This document shows, in pieces, positions 11,455 through 21,985 of a stretch of DNA of 64,000 bases. A program made the position numbers and the translations under genes. The DNA lies in contig LR990044.1 of the NCBI GenBank assembly GCA_905147135.1, positions 16,310,122-16,374,121 of the forward strand, given 5' to 3'. This stretch comes from Blastobasis lacticolella (lineage: Eukaryota > Arthropoda > Insecta > Lepidoptera > Blastobasidae). Below the pieces are notes generated by a model, which saw nothing but the letters and a program-made list of their open reading frames with translations, was not told where the DNA came from and did not search any database. Position 1 is the stretch's first letter, and every line of letters starts with the position of its first letter.

Positions 11455-11800
11455 ATTTGTTTTTTTTTATATTAAACAAGACAGGCACTTGACCGCCATC
11501 TCACCTGTCAGTAAGTGACAATGCGGCCGAAAATAGAGCCTTCCCGTCTTGGAATAGCTTATTCACTCCAGCCTTAAAGGCCAGATCATATTATTATTGA
11601 TGGGACACACTCGCAGGCATCGTGTTCCATTCCTTAGACGTACGCATTATAAAGGTCAAACCAAAACGGCTCGTGCGGATAGCTGGAAGATCCACGACAT
11701 ACGGATAAATTTGATGTAAGTCGTCTTCTACGACTCCCTTCAATAGGCGCAATATTTTTCACTGCAGGGCTCTGGAGGGCCAATCAAATATCGTCTCAAA
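11455..11800 (-). mobile_element. LINE ORF2 C-terminal remnant (Jockey/CR1-like)
   Basis: On the minus strand one frame reads IRTSRFGLTFIMRTSKEW and then NTMPASV, matching the C-terminal RTSR-F-RTSKEWNSLPASVF region of many insect non-LTR retrotransposons. It is followed by stop codons and frameshifts; a later stretch in another frame reads NKLFQDGKALFSAALSL, close to the usual C-terminus. A related copy lies at 58745-58978. The fragment ends in a T-rich run on the plus strand, that is, the 3' A-rich end of the element. It is non-functional. Confidence 0.75.
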
Positions 11801-12164
11801 GGCTTTGCCAGCTAATGCGTTACAGATATTTTCTCGTTAATATCTGAATGTACTATATAATAATTTTTATATGTGTTCAACAAACAAGTTACCGCAAACA
11901 ACGTAAATATTGCACCACACATAGAGGCAGCTGTATAGAAAGATGCTTTTAGAAAAATTAAAGCCACGAGTCACATTTATGTGAAATTTACGCTTAGCTT
12001 CTTACAATCCAATTAGTTAATGTCGACTCAGTGAGACATTAAATCTCGCTTTATATCAATAGATACAGGTTTATTTTATTAATAGAATTTAATACGAGAT
12101 CAGACGCTGATACAAACAGATATATTTACTTACAAATCGTACTTTTAATGTTCTTCCTCTACTG

Positions 12165-12265
12165 GTGTCTCTCCACTACACAAGACCGGCCTTTCATGGA
12201 GATTTCTGTGCCCCTATTCCCAATGGCCTATGCCCAGCGGTATCTTCCCGCTGATATGATGATAA
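12165..12265 (+). mobile_element. Degraded RTE-type LINE C-terminus
   Basis: A frame reads TQDRPF..., and further on GCCTATGCCCAGCGG encodes AYAQR, matching AQDRPLWRSLGEAYAQQ of the better copy at 61262-61430. It ends with GATGATAATGAT, the tail type of this LINE. Frame broken. Confidence 0.6.
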
Positions 12266-12286
12266 TGATATTATAGTATACAGTAT

Positions 12287-12357
12287 ATCTGGAAGTCAAT
12301 TTAAGTACCTACAGTATGGTTTACAGTTACTGTAAGTACTTTCATTTACTTCCAGAT
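12287..12357. repeat. Imperfect 30-bp hairpin (mini-MITE)
   Basis: ATCTGGAAGTCAATTTAAG at 12287 and its mirror at 12328-12357 pair over 30 bases with five mismatches and an 11-nt loop. It lies 20 bp after the RTE tail. Confidence 0.75.
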
Positions 12358-13817
12358 TTGTCAACATCCTCACTTTCTTTTATCAATTGTTCGATCACTT
12401 AACCATAATTATGATAATCAGTGCAGCTGGATGTAGGTCTGGACAAACTCCTATTAAAAAACTTTGTCGCGAGACTTATGAACTTTTAATTTTCCCGAAA
12501 GATCTTTACACGTGTTCGGAACAAAATGTAGCACATTAGGGAAAAGATTCAGCATTTATCTTAAATGCCTCAAAGTGGGCATCAAAATCACTTTGTGTTG
12601 CCAATAATGCCTATAAATACTCCGATTACCAAGGTGCAGCGTTAAAAATAGACTACCATGCAATTAAATACGAAAGCTTGGGAATACGGAATAACAGGTA
12701 AGTTCATACGAACTGATGGAGATATTTTTCTTCTTTCCATGAGATGGCTGGTTCCCAATAAAGGTGTCGAAAGGAGCATAGAAAATGTATTATAACAAGT
12801 GGCTGTATTCCTGCTCGCCGCCATAATTGGCCATTAGCCGTACAAATGACTCAAGCCTGGCATTGCGTGCCCGATAAAAAATGTACAAAATGTATCTTTT
12901 GAAGTAATAAATACGCTGTTTAGGACGAAGAACGGTATTACGACGAAGTTACAATTATAGCGGGCTCGCGAACGAATTTATTAATGTTTGCCAGTAAGTA
13001 GAACTTTTGTATTAATGTTCGAAAGAAGTTTTTAATTTAGCTACATTGCCGATATTTGCATTGTACGTCCATTACGTTTTGTGATATTTAATTAACTATT
13101 CGAGACGGTTAATGTTGTTTCCTCGATATTTATGTTAATTTTTACGATTTGGAGGTAGTTGTGTCGTGGTAAATAATAGGGTAGGTGGTATTAAGTTCGT
13201 GTAATCTTTTATAACGATTTTAAACTGTTTGCTTTATTGTTTTTTATTCCTAAATTTCATACCTGCATTACTAAATGTAGTAGTAGCAAGACTGAATAAA
13301 ATTAAATTTACTCTATTCATTTAGCAATATGAATTTACAGTTCTAGATTAATCTACCGGCTGGATCTCAAGTTCCTTGTAAGTAATTATACTCTATTCTA
13401 TCTATATTTAATTGGGGTTGCCACCCTCATTGCGCGGGAAGGGTTCATGAACATAATAAAATAATGTCTTTCATTTATATCTCGCAATAATTTTGTTGCC
13501 CAGGTAGGTAACCTAATCTCGAGTAATTTGATTGTACTTGTACAGAAATGATTTTAGTTTGATAAATACAATTTAAGATAGGTATAGATATGTAATTAAA
13601 CATAATAACAAAATGCGGATATACGCCACGATGCGATGTGAGTGTTAAAAAGTGTTTGTGTTTCGAGTTAATTAATAAAAATGAAACATATCCATCGGCA
13701 CAAAGTTCCATTCGGTTCCTTTAGAAAATATGGAAAGAAGGCATTTTTATTCTGATGTATCCAAATCTCACGAACGCCACCGAATCGAGCGCGTCATCAT
13801 GTCTTCTATTGTTTCTT
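12358..13817. other. Unique sequence; homeodomain-like sites near 12.82 kb
   Basis: No repeat or gene recognised. CCATAATTGGCCATTAGCCG at 12821 carries two TAAT-type cores. A CATAATAAAATAATG AT-rich patch lies near 13451. Confidence 0.4.
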
Positions 13818-14307
13818 TAGCCGGACTCAGACATGTGTCAAGATGTGTACACACGTTTTTACAAAGTGTTACTCTTTTGCATAAGCGACTTCCCATGTAT
13901 GTTTTACAAATATTTATGGATCAGTTTTTGCAAAGATAGAGGACATAATGGACGACAGTTTTGTCGACACCTTAGGACTTTATTATTTATGTTCTTTTAA
14001 CTATTTATCACATCCGCTTCATCAACAGTTACGTAGTTAGAACGATCATACGAAATTTAATAGTAAAATACTCAGTTACCATGCTAACAGGAAACCCAGG
14101 CAGAAATCAACGTCGTCCGTTTCGTAAAACCGCGTAACAGCGTACTAGATCTTTGCAAAGAATGTGGTTTGTATCAAAACAAAAACGAATGTCAAATACG
14201 AAATATTTGTACAAAATCTGAAATATTTGTACACATATTTACAAATTGGCTAACACACATAGTTTTGTGAATCTTTGTACACATCTTGTCACATGTCTGG
14301 AGCCGAA
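13818..14307. mobile_element. Possible MITE with 30-bp inverted ends
   Basis: GACATGTGTCAAGATGTGTAC near 13831 is mirrored by GTACACATCTTGTCACATGTC near 14276, with flanking CGGACTCA / TGGAGCCG. The inner sequence is rich in TTTGTACA and AATATTTGTACA. No transposase. No target duplication identified. Confidence 0.5.
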
Positions 14308-14749
14308 TTCTTGCGCTGTGACGCATTTGAGTGTCTACTGCAGCCAAAAATATTTTCTTAACTATATCCGACAGACAGATTGTAGAACATCAATTTCAGT
14401 CACGTTTTAATAAAGTTTTTCACTGGAGAAAATGGCAAATTTGAGATGGCTCGGCATTATTTTATTTTATTTTATTACGGTGAAATGCAACGCACCGCTC
14501 GCGTGCCGCGCTCAAGCTGTTGCTGCAATTGAGCTTTAAGCACTACAGTTCTTGAAGTGCCCACATATATACTATTTACTGTCAACTGTAATGAACTACC
14601 GATCGACTACCGTAAGCTTTTAAAGGATCTTCCTACATCGTGGGACCATACCTACTAAAAAATTATTTTCCCGGAACTGTATTCCTGAGCCAATGCGACA
14701 TTGGGGCCCTCGAGAAATGAACCTACACCTTTTTCGCTACCTCCCTGGT

Positions 14750-14787
14750 GCATCCTTGTGCGGTGGGATCATTTACCATCAGGTAAC
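14750..14787 (+). repeat. Family D-like fragment
   Basis: GGTGGGATCATTTACCATCAGGTAACC resembles the family D core (ACCACTTTCCATCAGGTGGCCC) and abuts MITE1 copy 3, which may have inserted into it. Confidence 0.35.
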
Positions 14788-15025
14788 CAGGGCCTCAAGT
14801 ACACTAATTTACTAATAGCTCGATGGAATTGTAATTGCATCGCAATCGCAGCTCAATGACAGTTTGACACGTTTTCGATATTCTGCTACTGTTACTAATG
14901 CCGTGATTGAATAGCAGTTTTGCACGTTTTTGCTATTCTGCTACAATTTAAACTGCCGTTGAGCTAACATTGCGAACCAATAACAATTCAATCACACCCA
15001 GTCAATTTGCAGACTCGAAGCCCTG
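14788..15025. mobile_element. MITE1 copy 3
   Basis: The left end CAGGGCCTCAAGTAC is mirrored by GACTCGAAGCCCTG at the right end. The interior carries GGAATTGTAATTG, CGCAATCGCAGCTCAA and CAGTTTGACACGTTTT as in copy 1, and two further internal copies of GCACGTTTT..TATTCTGCTAC. Non-coding. Confidence 0.65.
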
Positions 15026-16284
15026 CTTACTCGTTTGCCTCACTCTGTTATCACGAAATAAAATGTATTCAATTTCGTACCAACATCTACACACTCCTTA
15101 TTTAATGTCGGACTTAATGTGGCATAATTTACAACATAATCTCGGACCGGAGGCCTGTTCCTTCGCAAGTAGCCAAATAAAAACATCGCAGCGCTCTAAA
15201 TAACAATAAGTAGATTAACTTTATAAATGTCCCCGGGAAAACACGCAAGGGTAAATACCTATTCTGAGAGGTTCGTTACAGTTATGTGGGTTGTATCACG
15301 ACGGCATCTACTATCAAGAGTTATATTTTGGCTCGAAAATATTATCAGATCCAACGGCTAATGTCGTGACAGAGGCAGTCTTAATTTGTTAATATTAAGA
15401 AATTGGATGTAGCATTTTCTGTGCTACGGTCTCTGTACTGCGTAGAAATTGTGGTAAAACCTAGCAGAAACATTTTGCGTGGCATGAATATCGTAACGTT
15501 CGTCGTCGGTGAAATAGATTAATCAGCAAAACAAATACAAAAGAACAAACATTTAACCTCTCCAACCAACTGGACCGTCGTCTCCTTGCTGAGCGGGGAG
15601 ATTAGATATAGCTCAGCCGATATTGAGCATCATAGATTTATGTAATTACTCTTAACCCGTAGGTATATACCTAACTTATGTTAGATGAATACTACAGAGG
15701 TGAAATGGAGTAATCACCTTTCACCTATTCACCTCTTATGCTCTCAACCTCACGCCTCTCTGAACCTAAATATTCGAACAACGCACTAACCCGAATCCAC
15801 CCATAATTGGACTGATCCATTACCGAATAACCTGTGCGTAGCCCCCAATATACAGAAACACAAAGTATGGATTTCAAATCAGCCGCACAGTATTCATCGG
15901 AACCCATTAACGATGAAAAGCGGCGATTCCTCGAGAGCACTACATGGGATGTACTTCTGAGGGTCTATACGAAGAACACGATTCCCCTCTCAGTGGTAAT
16001 CACTTCACTTATTCCGCAACCTTTGAGGTTTGGCTCGTGCCACGCGCAGAGCGATTGCCTCGCTGGGATTCGGACCTATTTTTGGCATGTTATACGTAGG
16101 TTTCAATGGTTGGTTGGAGAATTTTGTTTTGTAAATGTCTCTAATAGTAAGTTATTAAAATGTATTGGTACTATAACGGCAATTAGTCAATACCTTTCGG
16201 GTAATGTGATCGAGTCGAGGTATTTCTTTGTTATGCTTTCAATGAACTAAAAAATTATAGGTACTTAATTACAGTCCAATGGGA
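15026..16284. other. Unique sequence, nothing recognised
   Basis: The longest frame is 138 codons (15834-16250, plus strand) and shows no recognisable domain; it is probably chance. No repeats of the window's families. Confidence 0.45.
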
Positions 16285-16500
16285 AATTCTGCACATTCAG
16301 ACGACTGAACTACACATTCCATACGCATTGGTGTGTCCATGGTTACCATGATCCAATCTGCTCAGGTTGCTCTGTTACAGGGCCAGCTGATAGTAGTCCT
16401 TCCTCTGTCATTACCTGATCTGCTAAATCCTGGATCATGTTCAAAGCGGACCCCGGACCCTTGTGCGCGAGACACAACTGGGACATTACGCTAAGATGAG
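16285..16500 (+). mobile_element. SINE1 copy, 5'-truncated
   Basis: It starts inside the body (TGCACATTCAGACGACTGAA) and runs through ATGATCCAATCTGCTCAGG, TTACCTGATCTGCTAAATCC, GCGGACCCCGGACCC and TGGGACATTACGCTAAGATG. An extra 30-odd bases interrupt it near 16310-16345. Confidence 0.85.
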
Positions 16501-17139
16501 AGTCCAGAGTGAAATCCGGTCAGACATAACACAACTTCTGAACATAAATTTCTTTGTGAACTAAGAGGATAACATGCACAAAAACTAAAAAAATACTATT
16601 TGACATTTTGTTTGGGTATTATGCAAAATCTAATGCGATTGTAATTTATTTCAATTCCAATGACTTGCACCAAACGCAAATCTTATGCCGAAAATAAGAA
16701 ACCGTGCTTTCAAGTTGTGAATATTTACGAATGTACATGTAATTCCTCATTTATTTTAAGAGACTTGTCTTTCGTTGTACGACATTCTACGAAACATAAT
16801 CAGGCACTTAATATACATCTGCGGGAATACGCACACAAATGACGAATTTCTATTCATAGCACGATACAATATAGCGATAAAACGACTGTTAGCGAAGACT
16901 CATTTCTCACTAATTACGTTTGAAACGCATTCATGATATGTATGAGTTATTCGAGGCGCCTGGACTCTACCTATTTACCCAATAAAGGTACTAAGAGGAA
17001 TTATTCGAATACATTTGCCCGAATAAATCAAGTAGAAGGATCCGGGCAAACAGTCTGGAATGCCCTTGGAGCCCTCATTTCGTATGTGGCTGTACTAATA
17101 TGTGCTCACATAATACGTAGCTGCTCCGTGTAGCGTGTC
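16501..17139. other. Unique sequence, nothing recognised
   Basis: Two plus-strand frames of 60-66 codons without known motifs. Confidence 0.45.
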
Positions 17140-17470
17140 TATTTTGTAAATATATCTCCTCGTGCAACTGCCTAACGTAAGGGATCTTATGACGACATAG
17201 TTTGTTCAACACAATTGTACCCCGTTTAATTTGCGAGACTTCTGGCGTGACTTCGGCAAACTTTAATTAATTGTGTAATATTTGCTGAGACGTTCCGATC
17301 GAGGGTGAAATAATAGAAAATAATATTGATACTAACACGCCCGTGATGTTAACTTGTGGTAATTTGAAATTAATAATTAATTGGGAATCTGTTAATGGCA
17401 CGAAATTGGGCCAACGCATTTAATTTTGGACAAAACGGTCGCCTTTAACTGAATACGTAAATATGAAAAA
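17140..17470. other. Candidate non-coding regulatory stretch
   Basis: It has no window repeat and many TAATTA-type cores: TTTAATTAATTGTG near 17262 and AATTAATAATTAATTGGG near 17368, plus TTTAATTTTGG near 17419. Such clustering is typical of insect enhancers bound by homeodomain proteins, but is also expected by chance in AT-rich DNA. Confidence 0.25.
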
Positions 17471-17554
17471 GAATTTATTGGCCTGCGTGAAAGTGATAAT
17501 GGAACTATCAGGGCAAAACCCCACCGCTCATGGCCACAACTGAAACTCCTAATT

Positions 17555-17665
17555 CATTATCATCATCATATTATCAGCGGAAAACGCTCACTGCCGGGCA
17601 TAGGCCTCTCCCAGTGATTTCCACAAAGGCCGATCTCGTGCTTTCCGCGTCCACTCCTATTTAGC
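17555..17665 (-). mobile_element. RTE-type LINE C-terminal remnant
   Basis: On the minus strand the frame reads WTRKARDRPLWKSLGEAYAR then Q and a stop, followed by an ATGATGATGATAATG tail. This is the conserved C-terminus of one RTE-type family (compare 49975-50058 and 61262-61430). Confidence 0.75.
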
Positions 17666-17879
17666 CAGGATCTAAAGCTACGGTCCAAGGACCCACTCAG
17701 TTTTGACGCCCGAGGACAAGCTAATACCGTCTTTGAATTCGCAACAAAAATATACAACTACCTTAACCGAGAAATGTTACTTGTTTATCGTTGTCTGTGA
17801 ATAGTACTGGTGGTATAACTCTGTTAAACCGAAGGTGTCTGCCTAGATGGGTATCATCCTTTATAAATTTCTGAAGAAT

Positions 17880-17935
17880 CGTAGATGTTATTGGCAATGG
17901 TAAGTGCTTACCATGAGGTGGTATATTTTTACCCT
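17880..17935 (+). repeat. Family D fragment
   Basis: ATTGGCAATGGTAAGTGCTT then ACCATGAGGTGG resembles the family D core. Short and diverged. Confidence 0.35.
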
Positions 17936-18267
17936 GATATCGTAGTTTGATCCGCGGTTGGAAATGGCGGACGGACTGACGGTGTTATTCTCGGTTCGGT
18001 ATCGCAGTCCGAACTTCACGTATAAAGGCCGCTATTTGGCACTGAGTATTAATTAAAATGAGAAATGTTCATCTAACGTAATTTCTCTTTATCGGATAAA
18101 ATGAAAATACTGTTTTAGATAGTATTGTGATCCTGCCCGTGAGGAAGGTTTCCAGTGCTCCAGGGTGTGTGGATTTGAGGAACCATGGTTTTGGCAGTAG
18201 AGGGGCATTTTTTGGCCAAGGATAGCACTCCATCATATGGTTCACCATATGCAAGGTGGCCACCGTC

Positions 18268-18312
18268 GACCAAAGCCTCAAGTTCACTAATTTACTTGTA
18301 TTAGTAAATAAG
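18268..18312. repeat. MITE1 left-end fragment
   Basis: AAAGCCTCAAGTTCACTAAT then TTACTTGTATTAG matches the left end of MITE1 copy 3 (AGGGCCTCAAGTACACTAAT then TTACTAATAG). The rest of the element is missing. Confidence 0.5.
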
Positions 18313-18344
18313 CGGACGGCCCAGGTCATCGACAACCTGCTTTC

Positions 18345-18478
18345 TGCCTAAGCAGCGTAACAAAGAGGTGGGCAACGCAATGGCTATACCCCGGTGTTGC
18401 CAATGTCTATAGGCAACGGTAACCACTTTCCATCAGGTGGCCCGCTTGCCTGATTGTTTACCATATGACATAAGAAAA
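18345..18478 (+). repeat. Family D copy
   Basis: AGGTGGGCAACGCAATGGC, TTGCCAATGTCTATAGGCAA, CCACTTTCCATCAGGTGGCC and TTGTTTACCATATGACATAA with an A-run follow in order, matching 39715-39830. The upstream part (TTTGGCAGTAGAGGGGCATTT, 18190) may belong to the same element. Confidence 0.75.
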
Positions 18479-19070
18479 ATTACTAGAGCAAATCATTTAG
18501 TGGTACCAATCATCATTTCAATCATGATCATCGTAAAAGAGGACCAATTGCTATGAGGCCTAGCACTTAAGTCTTGCTTGCTTAAAAGGTAGAAAATGGA
18601 CAACAGCGTTTCTACTGTGCATCATAACAGCTACCCGTACGTCTGAAACTCAATTTGCATGTTGTATCACATACAATAAAGTTGCAGATGAGATTGCACT
18701 TGTATGTTTCTGGCAACAGCCTACTCACTGGTAGTTGGCACGGGGACAACGGAGTTGGCATTCAAATCTAGTCTAAGATGGTATACCTACGTCATCTGTA
18801 TCTATTTGGTCTGGTTATGATGCTGCTATTATGTTACCCAATTTAATTGGGAATTTATTTAATGTAGGGTAGATGTTACTTTAATTTAATTTAGTGTAGT
18901 TTAAGTAAAATTTGTTTTTCTTGTTTTGTTGCATGCGCGAATAAATAAAATTTGAGATTTAATTGTAAATTTGTTATTACAGGTTAAGTCTTTTTATAAA
19001 TAAATATTTATCGGCGCGGTAGTCGGCGAAGATGGAAAAATATATAGGTACTAAGATACACCACATGGCA
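18479..19070. other. Unique sequence
   Basis: Nothing recognised; an AATAAATAAAATTTG stretch near 18940 could be a polyadenylation-like signal without a gene. Confidence 0.4.
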
Positions 19071-19071
19071 T

Positions 19072-19320
19072 CATCATCATCATCATCGCAGCCCATAAAC
19101 AGTCCACTGCAGGACTAAGTGCCTCTCCCACGAAAGGGGAGGTTATTGCCGTAATCTCCACGCTTGGCAGGCAGATTAGAGATCGCAGTATTATAAATAT
19201 AACAATGGAAAACGCTATTCCTCTAAACATTAGTCGCCTTGTACCGACACCCACAAGTGTAAGGGGTTGGTGCTATTCTACTCTGCCGGACACCACACGG
19301 CCTCCGGACACCACACGACC
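19072..19320 (-). mobile_element. Family E copy (RTE-tailed SINE-like)
   Basis: On the plus strand a CATCATCATCATCATCATCG run (the reversed tail) leads to GCCCATAAACAGTCCACTGC, GGGAGGTTATTGCCGTAATC, CTTGGCAGGC and TCTACTCTGCCGGACACCAC. The tail read on the minus strand encodes the VLQW-like end of RTE ORFs. The middle has lost about 40 bases relative to 61800-62056. Confidence 0.85.
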
Positions 19321-19524
19321 TAGACATGGCATCACGTGGTGTAAATTCAGTGTGGCTATAATGTGACGTCGTGTAACATCACATCACATCATATCGCTCT
19401 AATATGGCGGCACCTTAATTCAATTTATTTAGATTTCTGTTGTTCATAATGTCTTTTTCTATTCAAACGTCATCATATTTTTATATCACATTTATATTTA
19501 TTTATAAATAGATAGAATAGATTA

Positions 19525-19790
19525 TAATCACAGCCCATAACAGTCTACTGCACGACAAAGGGGAGTTTATTGCCATAATCTCCATGCTTGGCAGGCGGAT
19601 TGGAGAACGCAGTGTTATAAATATAACAATAGAAAACGCTGCTGCCCATTTTCCAGCCTACGAAGACTGTAGGTCTATACATCAAAAATATTAGTCCCCT
19701 TGTACGACATCCACGAGTGTATGTAGTGTTTGTATGTATGTAGGGCTGATGCTCTTCTACTGTGACGGACGCCACACGTCCATACAAACG
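19525..19790 (-). mobile_element. Family E copy
   Basis: CACAGCCCATAACAGTCTAC, GAGTTTATTGCCATAATCTC, GCTGCTGCCCATTTTCCAGC, TTAGTCCCCTTGTACGACAT and GTGACGGACGCCACACG occur in family order. It is internally shortened near the tail. Confidence 0.85.
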
Positions 19791-20221
19791 TACTTTAATC
19801 TATTTTATGGATCTATCATTTCTAAAAGCTATCATTCCTATAAAGATCTATCCTTACTATATATGTCCCAAAAATATATTTTATTTTTATTTACATGTGA
19901 GTATATTTTACTTTCACATCCAGTGAAAATCACCCAAAGAAATTCAACAGCTTTACCATTAAGGACTCATGCGAAAGTATATCTCTCGTGGCAGGACCAT
20001 GAGTCCGGAGTGCTCAGCAGTCGTTGTGTAAGCAATCAGTATTTGAGTAGGATAGGAGGCTCATTCTATATTTGGACGAAAAGGGTGTTACGCACGAACC
20101 GTGTCAACAAAGAAATAAAATTTTGCGTATAAAATTTTTGGCAAAACTTATTTATTACATAAAATCGGTACACTTATTTTGGGCAACATCAAAATATGAT
20201 TTGTTACCCAAAAATACTCTG
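19791..20221. other. Unique sequence
   Basis: A 132-codon plus-strand frame begins within the family E copy and runs through this stretch; no domain is recognised and it is probably chance. Confidence 0.4.
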
Positions 20222-20546
20222 TTACGGTTGTTTACGGCTTTTTAAATCAAGGAGTACTTTGGAGAATCGGGAGATAGTATGGCCACGTCTTGCGCAGACC
20301 GGCAAAATACGTAGGGAGCAACGTCTGGCCAAGCCAACCCCGCCAGGCACGGGAAGGAGAGATCGGTCCAAAAAGCGATGGCTTGACGTCATCAAGAATG
20401 ACTCGCGTGCCAACAAGCTCACCACCAAAGATGCCGAAGACCGTGCGAAGTGGGCCACGAAGAGTAGGAAGACGGACCACGGGCTCTCACGAGTCACGCG
20501 GGAACGCAACCTGGACATAACGCCGAGATGATGATTATGATGACTT
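20222..20546 (+). mobile_element. RTE-type LINE ORF C-terminal fragment
   Basis: A continuous plus-strand frame reads RSKKRWLDVIKND, then SRANKLTTKDAEDRAKW and ends NLDITPR-stop, the familiar RP-GRPKKRW-D-I--D end of RTE-type reverse transcriptases. Upstream PRLAQTGKIRREQRLAKP fits the preceding region. The fragment ends in GATGATGATTATGATGA. It lacks the catalytic domain, so it is a 5'-truncated insertion. Its last 65 bases resemble the 3' end of SINE1, a copy of which follows within 10 bp. A second copy of this subfamily is at 48335-48480. Confidence 0.8.
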
Positions 20547-20551
20547 GTGAG

Positions 20552-20845
20552 CATCAGTGGCCGAGTGGTTAACTAGTAAGCGAGAGGATTCTTGTTCAAA
20601 TCACGCTACGGCCATATACCAATGACTCTTTTCTGAGTTTTGTATATTAGTTGAATTCTAATCGACGCTCATACGGTTAGGATAAACATCGTGATTAAAC
20701 CTGCACAGTCAAGCGATTGAATGTGTAACCATGATCCAATCTGGTCAGGTTTCCCTGGTAGAAGGGTGACTGAGGTCATGGTCAAGGCGCACTCTAGGCC
20801 CTCGTGCGTGAGAGCACAATCGGGATATTAACAATAAGATTAATT
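20552..20845 (+). mobile_element. SINE1 copy
   Basis: The head CAGTGGCCGAGTGGTTAAC gives an A-box; the B-box region is TTGTTCAAATCACGC. TTTTCTGAGTT, GATTGAATGTGTAACCATGA, CCAATCTGGTCAGG and GGGATATTAACAATAAGAT follow. There is a deletion in the middle (the ATGGCAGTCGCTCCA block is absent). Confidence 0.9.
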
Positions 20846-21765
20846 TTTAATAGACAATAGAATACGTTGTGATATTAGTATATTCCCAAACACTTTATAG
20901 CAATAAACATATGAGCATTACAGGAGGAGTATTCATGGCATACACGATTAACAATTTCTGGCTCAAACAAAAACTCGCACACGACTCCCTGTGGGGGCGA
21001 CGGTTATTACGATTTTTGAATAATAAACGAGTGCTAACTGGAATTGCCTGAGCCTTTTACTATATGCGGGCACTTAGTATGCTGGTAAGGCCTTCAGTAG
21101 TCCCAATATTAGGCCTGAAATTTCGATGCTCGCTGCTGTAAGGGCTGTCAGTGTTATTGGCTCGGCAGGTGCGTCCAGACAGAATGACCTCCAGCAACCT
21201 TTTGACCTGAAACTTTCTAGAATAAACAAAGGGGCCAACGGTTACTGGCCGCAAGTACTTGTGGAAATAGAAAAAAAAAAGAATGCACGAAAATTATGGT
21301 TGTAATATAAACGCTTTAACTTGCCATGTAGGTATTGAACAGTGCGGCGAACGAAACGAGGTGAAAATTAAAACCTAAATTCGAGACTGTAATGACAGTG
21401 TACCGTCATTTCATACAAAACTGTCATACATTTTTGCCACATGATCTTCCCCGTTAGTAGGTTTATAAACAATAAATGCTACATTTTCCTGCGAGATGAT
21501 AGCTGGTCTGCCAATAGAAAAGGTTGTGTAATATTTATCTCTGCCACTACCACACGGCTGCTTAGCTCTGTAATATTTTATACTGCAATATAGTCTTTTG
21601 CGGGCTAAAAGCGAGCAACAAGTCTGTGAGTAGCGGCGGACATGTCATTTATACGTCCGGAATGTAGGAATATAGTGCGTTCTTTGTGTGTCTCGTAGAC
21701 TTCTGATGTCTGACGTCTAGACTTTTTCTGTGTTATTTACATAAGTTGTACAATATCCGGAGCTC
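20846..21765. other. Unique sequence, nothing recognised
   Basis: A minus-strand 64-codon frame at 21060-21254 in locally GC-richer sequence is the only mild coding hint; no family is recognised. Confidence 0.4.
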
Positions 21766-21769
21766 TTAC

Positions 21770-21985
21770 GGTGAGGGAAATCATCGCAAAGAAACCTGTA
21801 CATTCAGGCCACTGAATCGTGCTCTAATCTGTTCAGATTCCCTGGTTAACAGGATAACGTCAGATTACAAAGCTGTCGCTCTACTGTATTTACCTGATCT
21901 AACAATTCCTGGATCATGGTAGAGGCGGACCCCGAGCCCTCGCTCGCGAGTTCACAACCGGGATAGTGACGATAAAATGGTTTTT
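21770..21985 (+). mobile_element. SINE1 copy, 5'-truncated
   Basis: CTCTTACGGTGAGGGAAATC, GTACATTCAGGCCACTGAAT, TTCCTGGATCATGGTAGAGG, CGGACCCCGAGCCCTCG and ACAACCGGGATAGTGACG follow the SINE1 order. It is diverged and has no tRNA head. Confidence 0.85.

Noticed and set aside
15834..16250. 138-codon plus-strand frame
   Set aside because: No known domain, no repeat support, composition as in surrounding non-coding DNA; probably chance.
20290..20520. Second plus-strand frame and two minus frames over 20.2-20.55 kb
   Set aside because: Shadows of the RTE C-terminal frame (KKRWLDVIKND, KDAEDRAKW).
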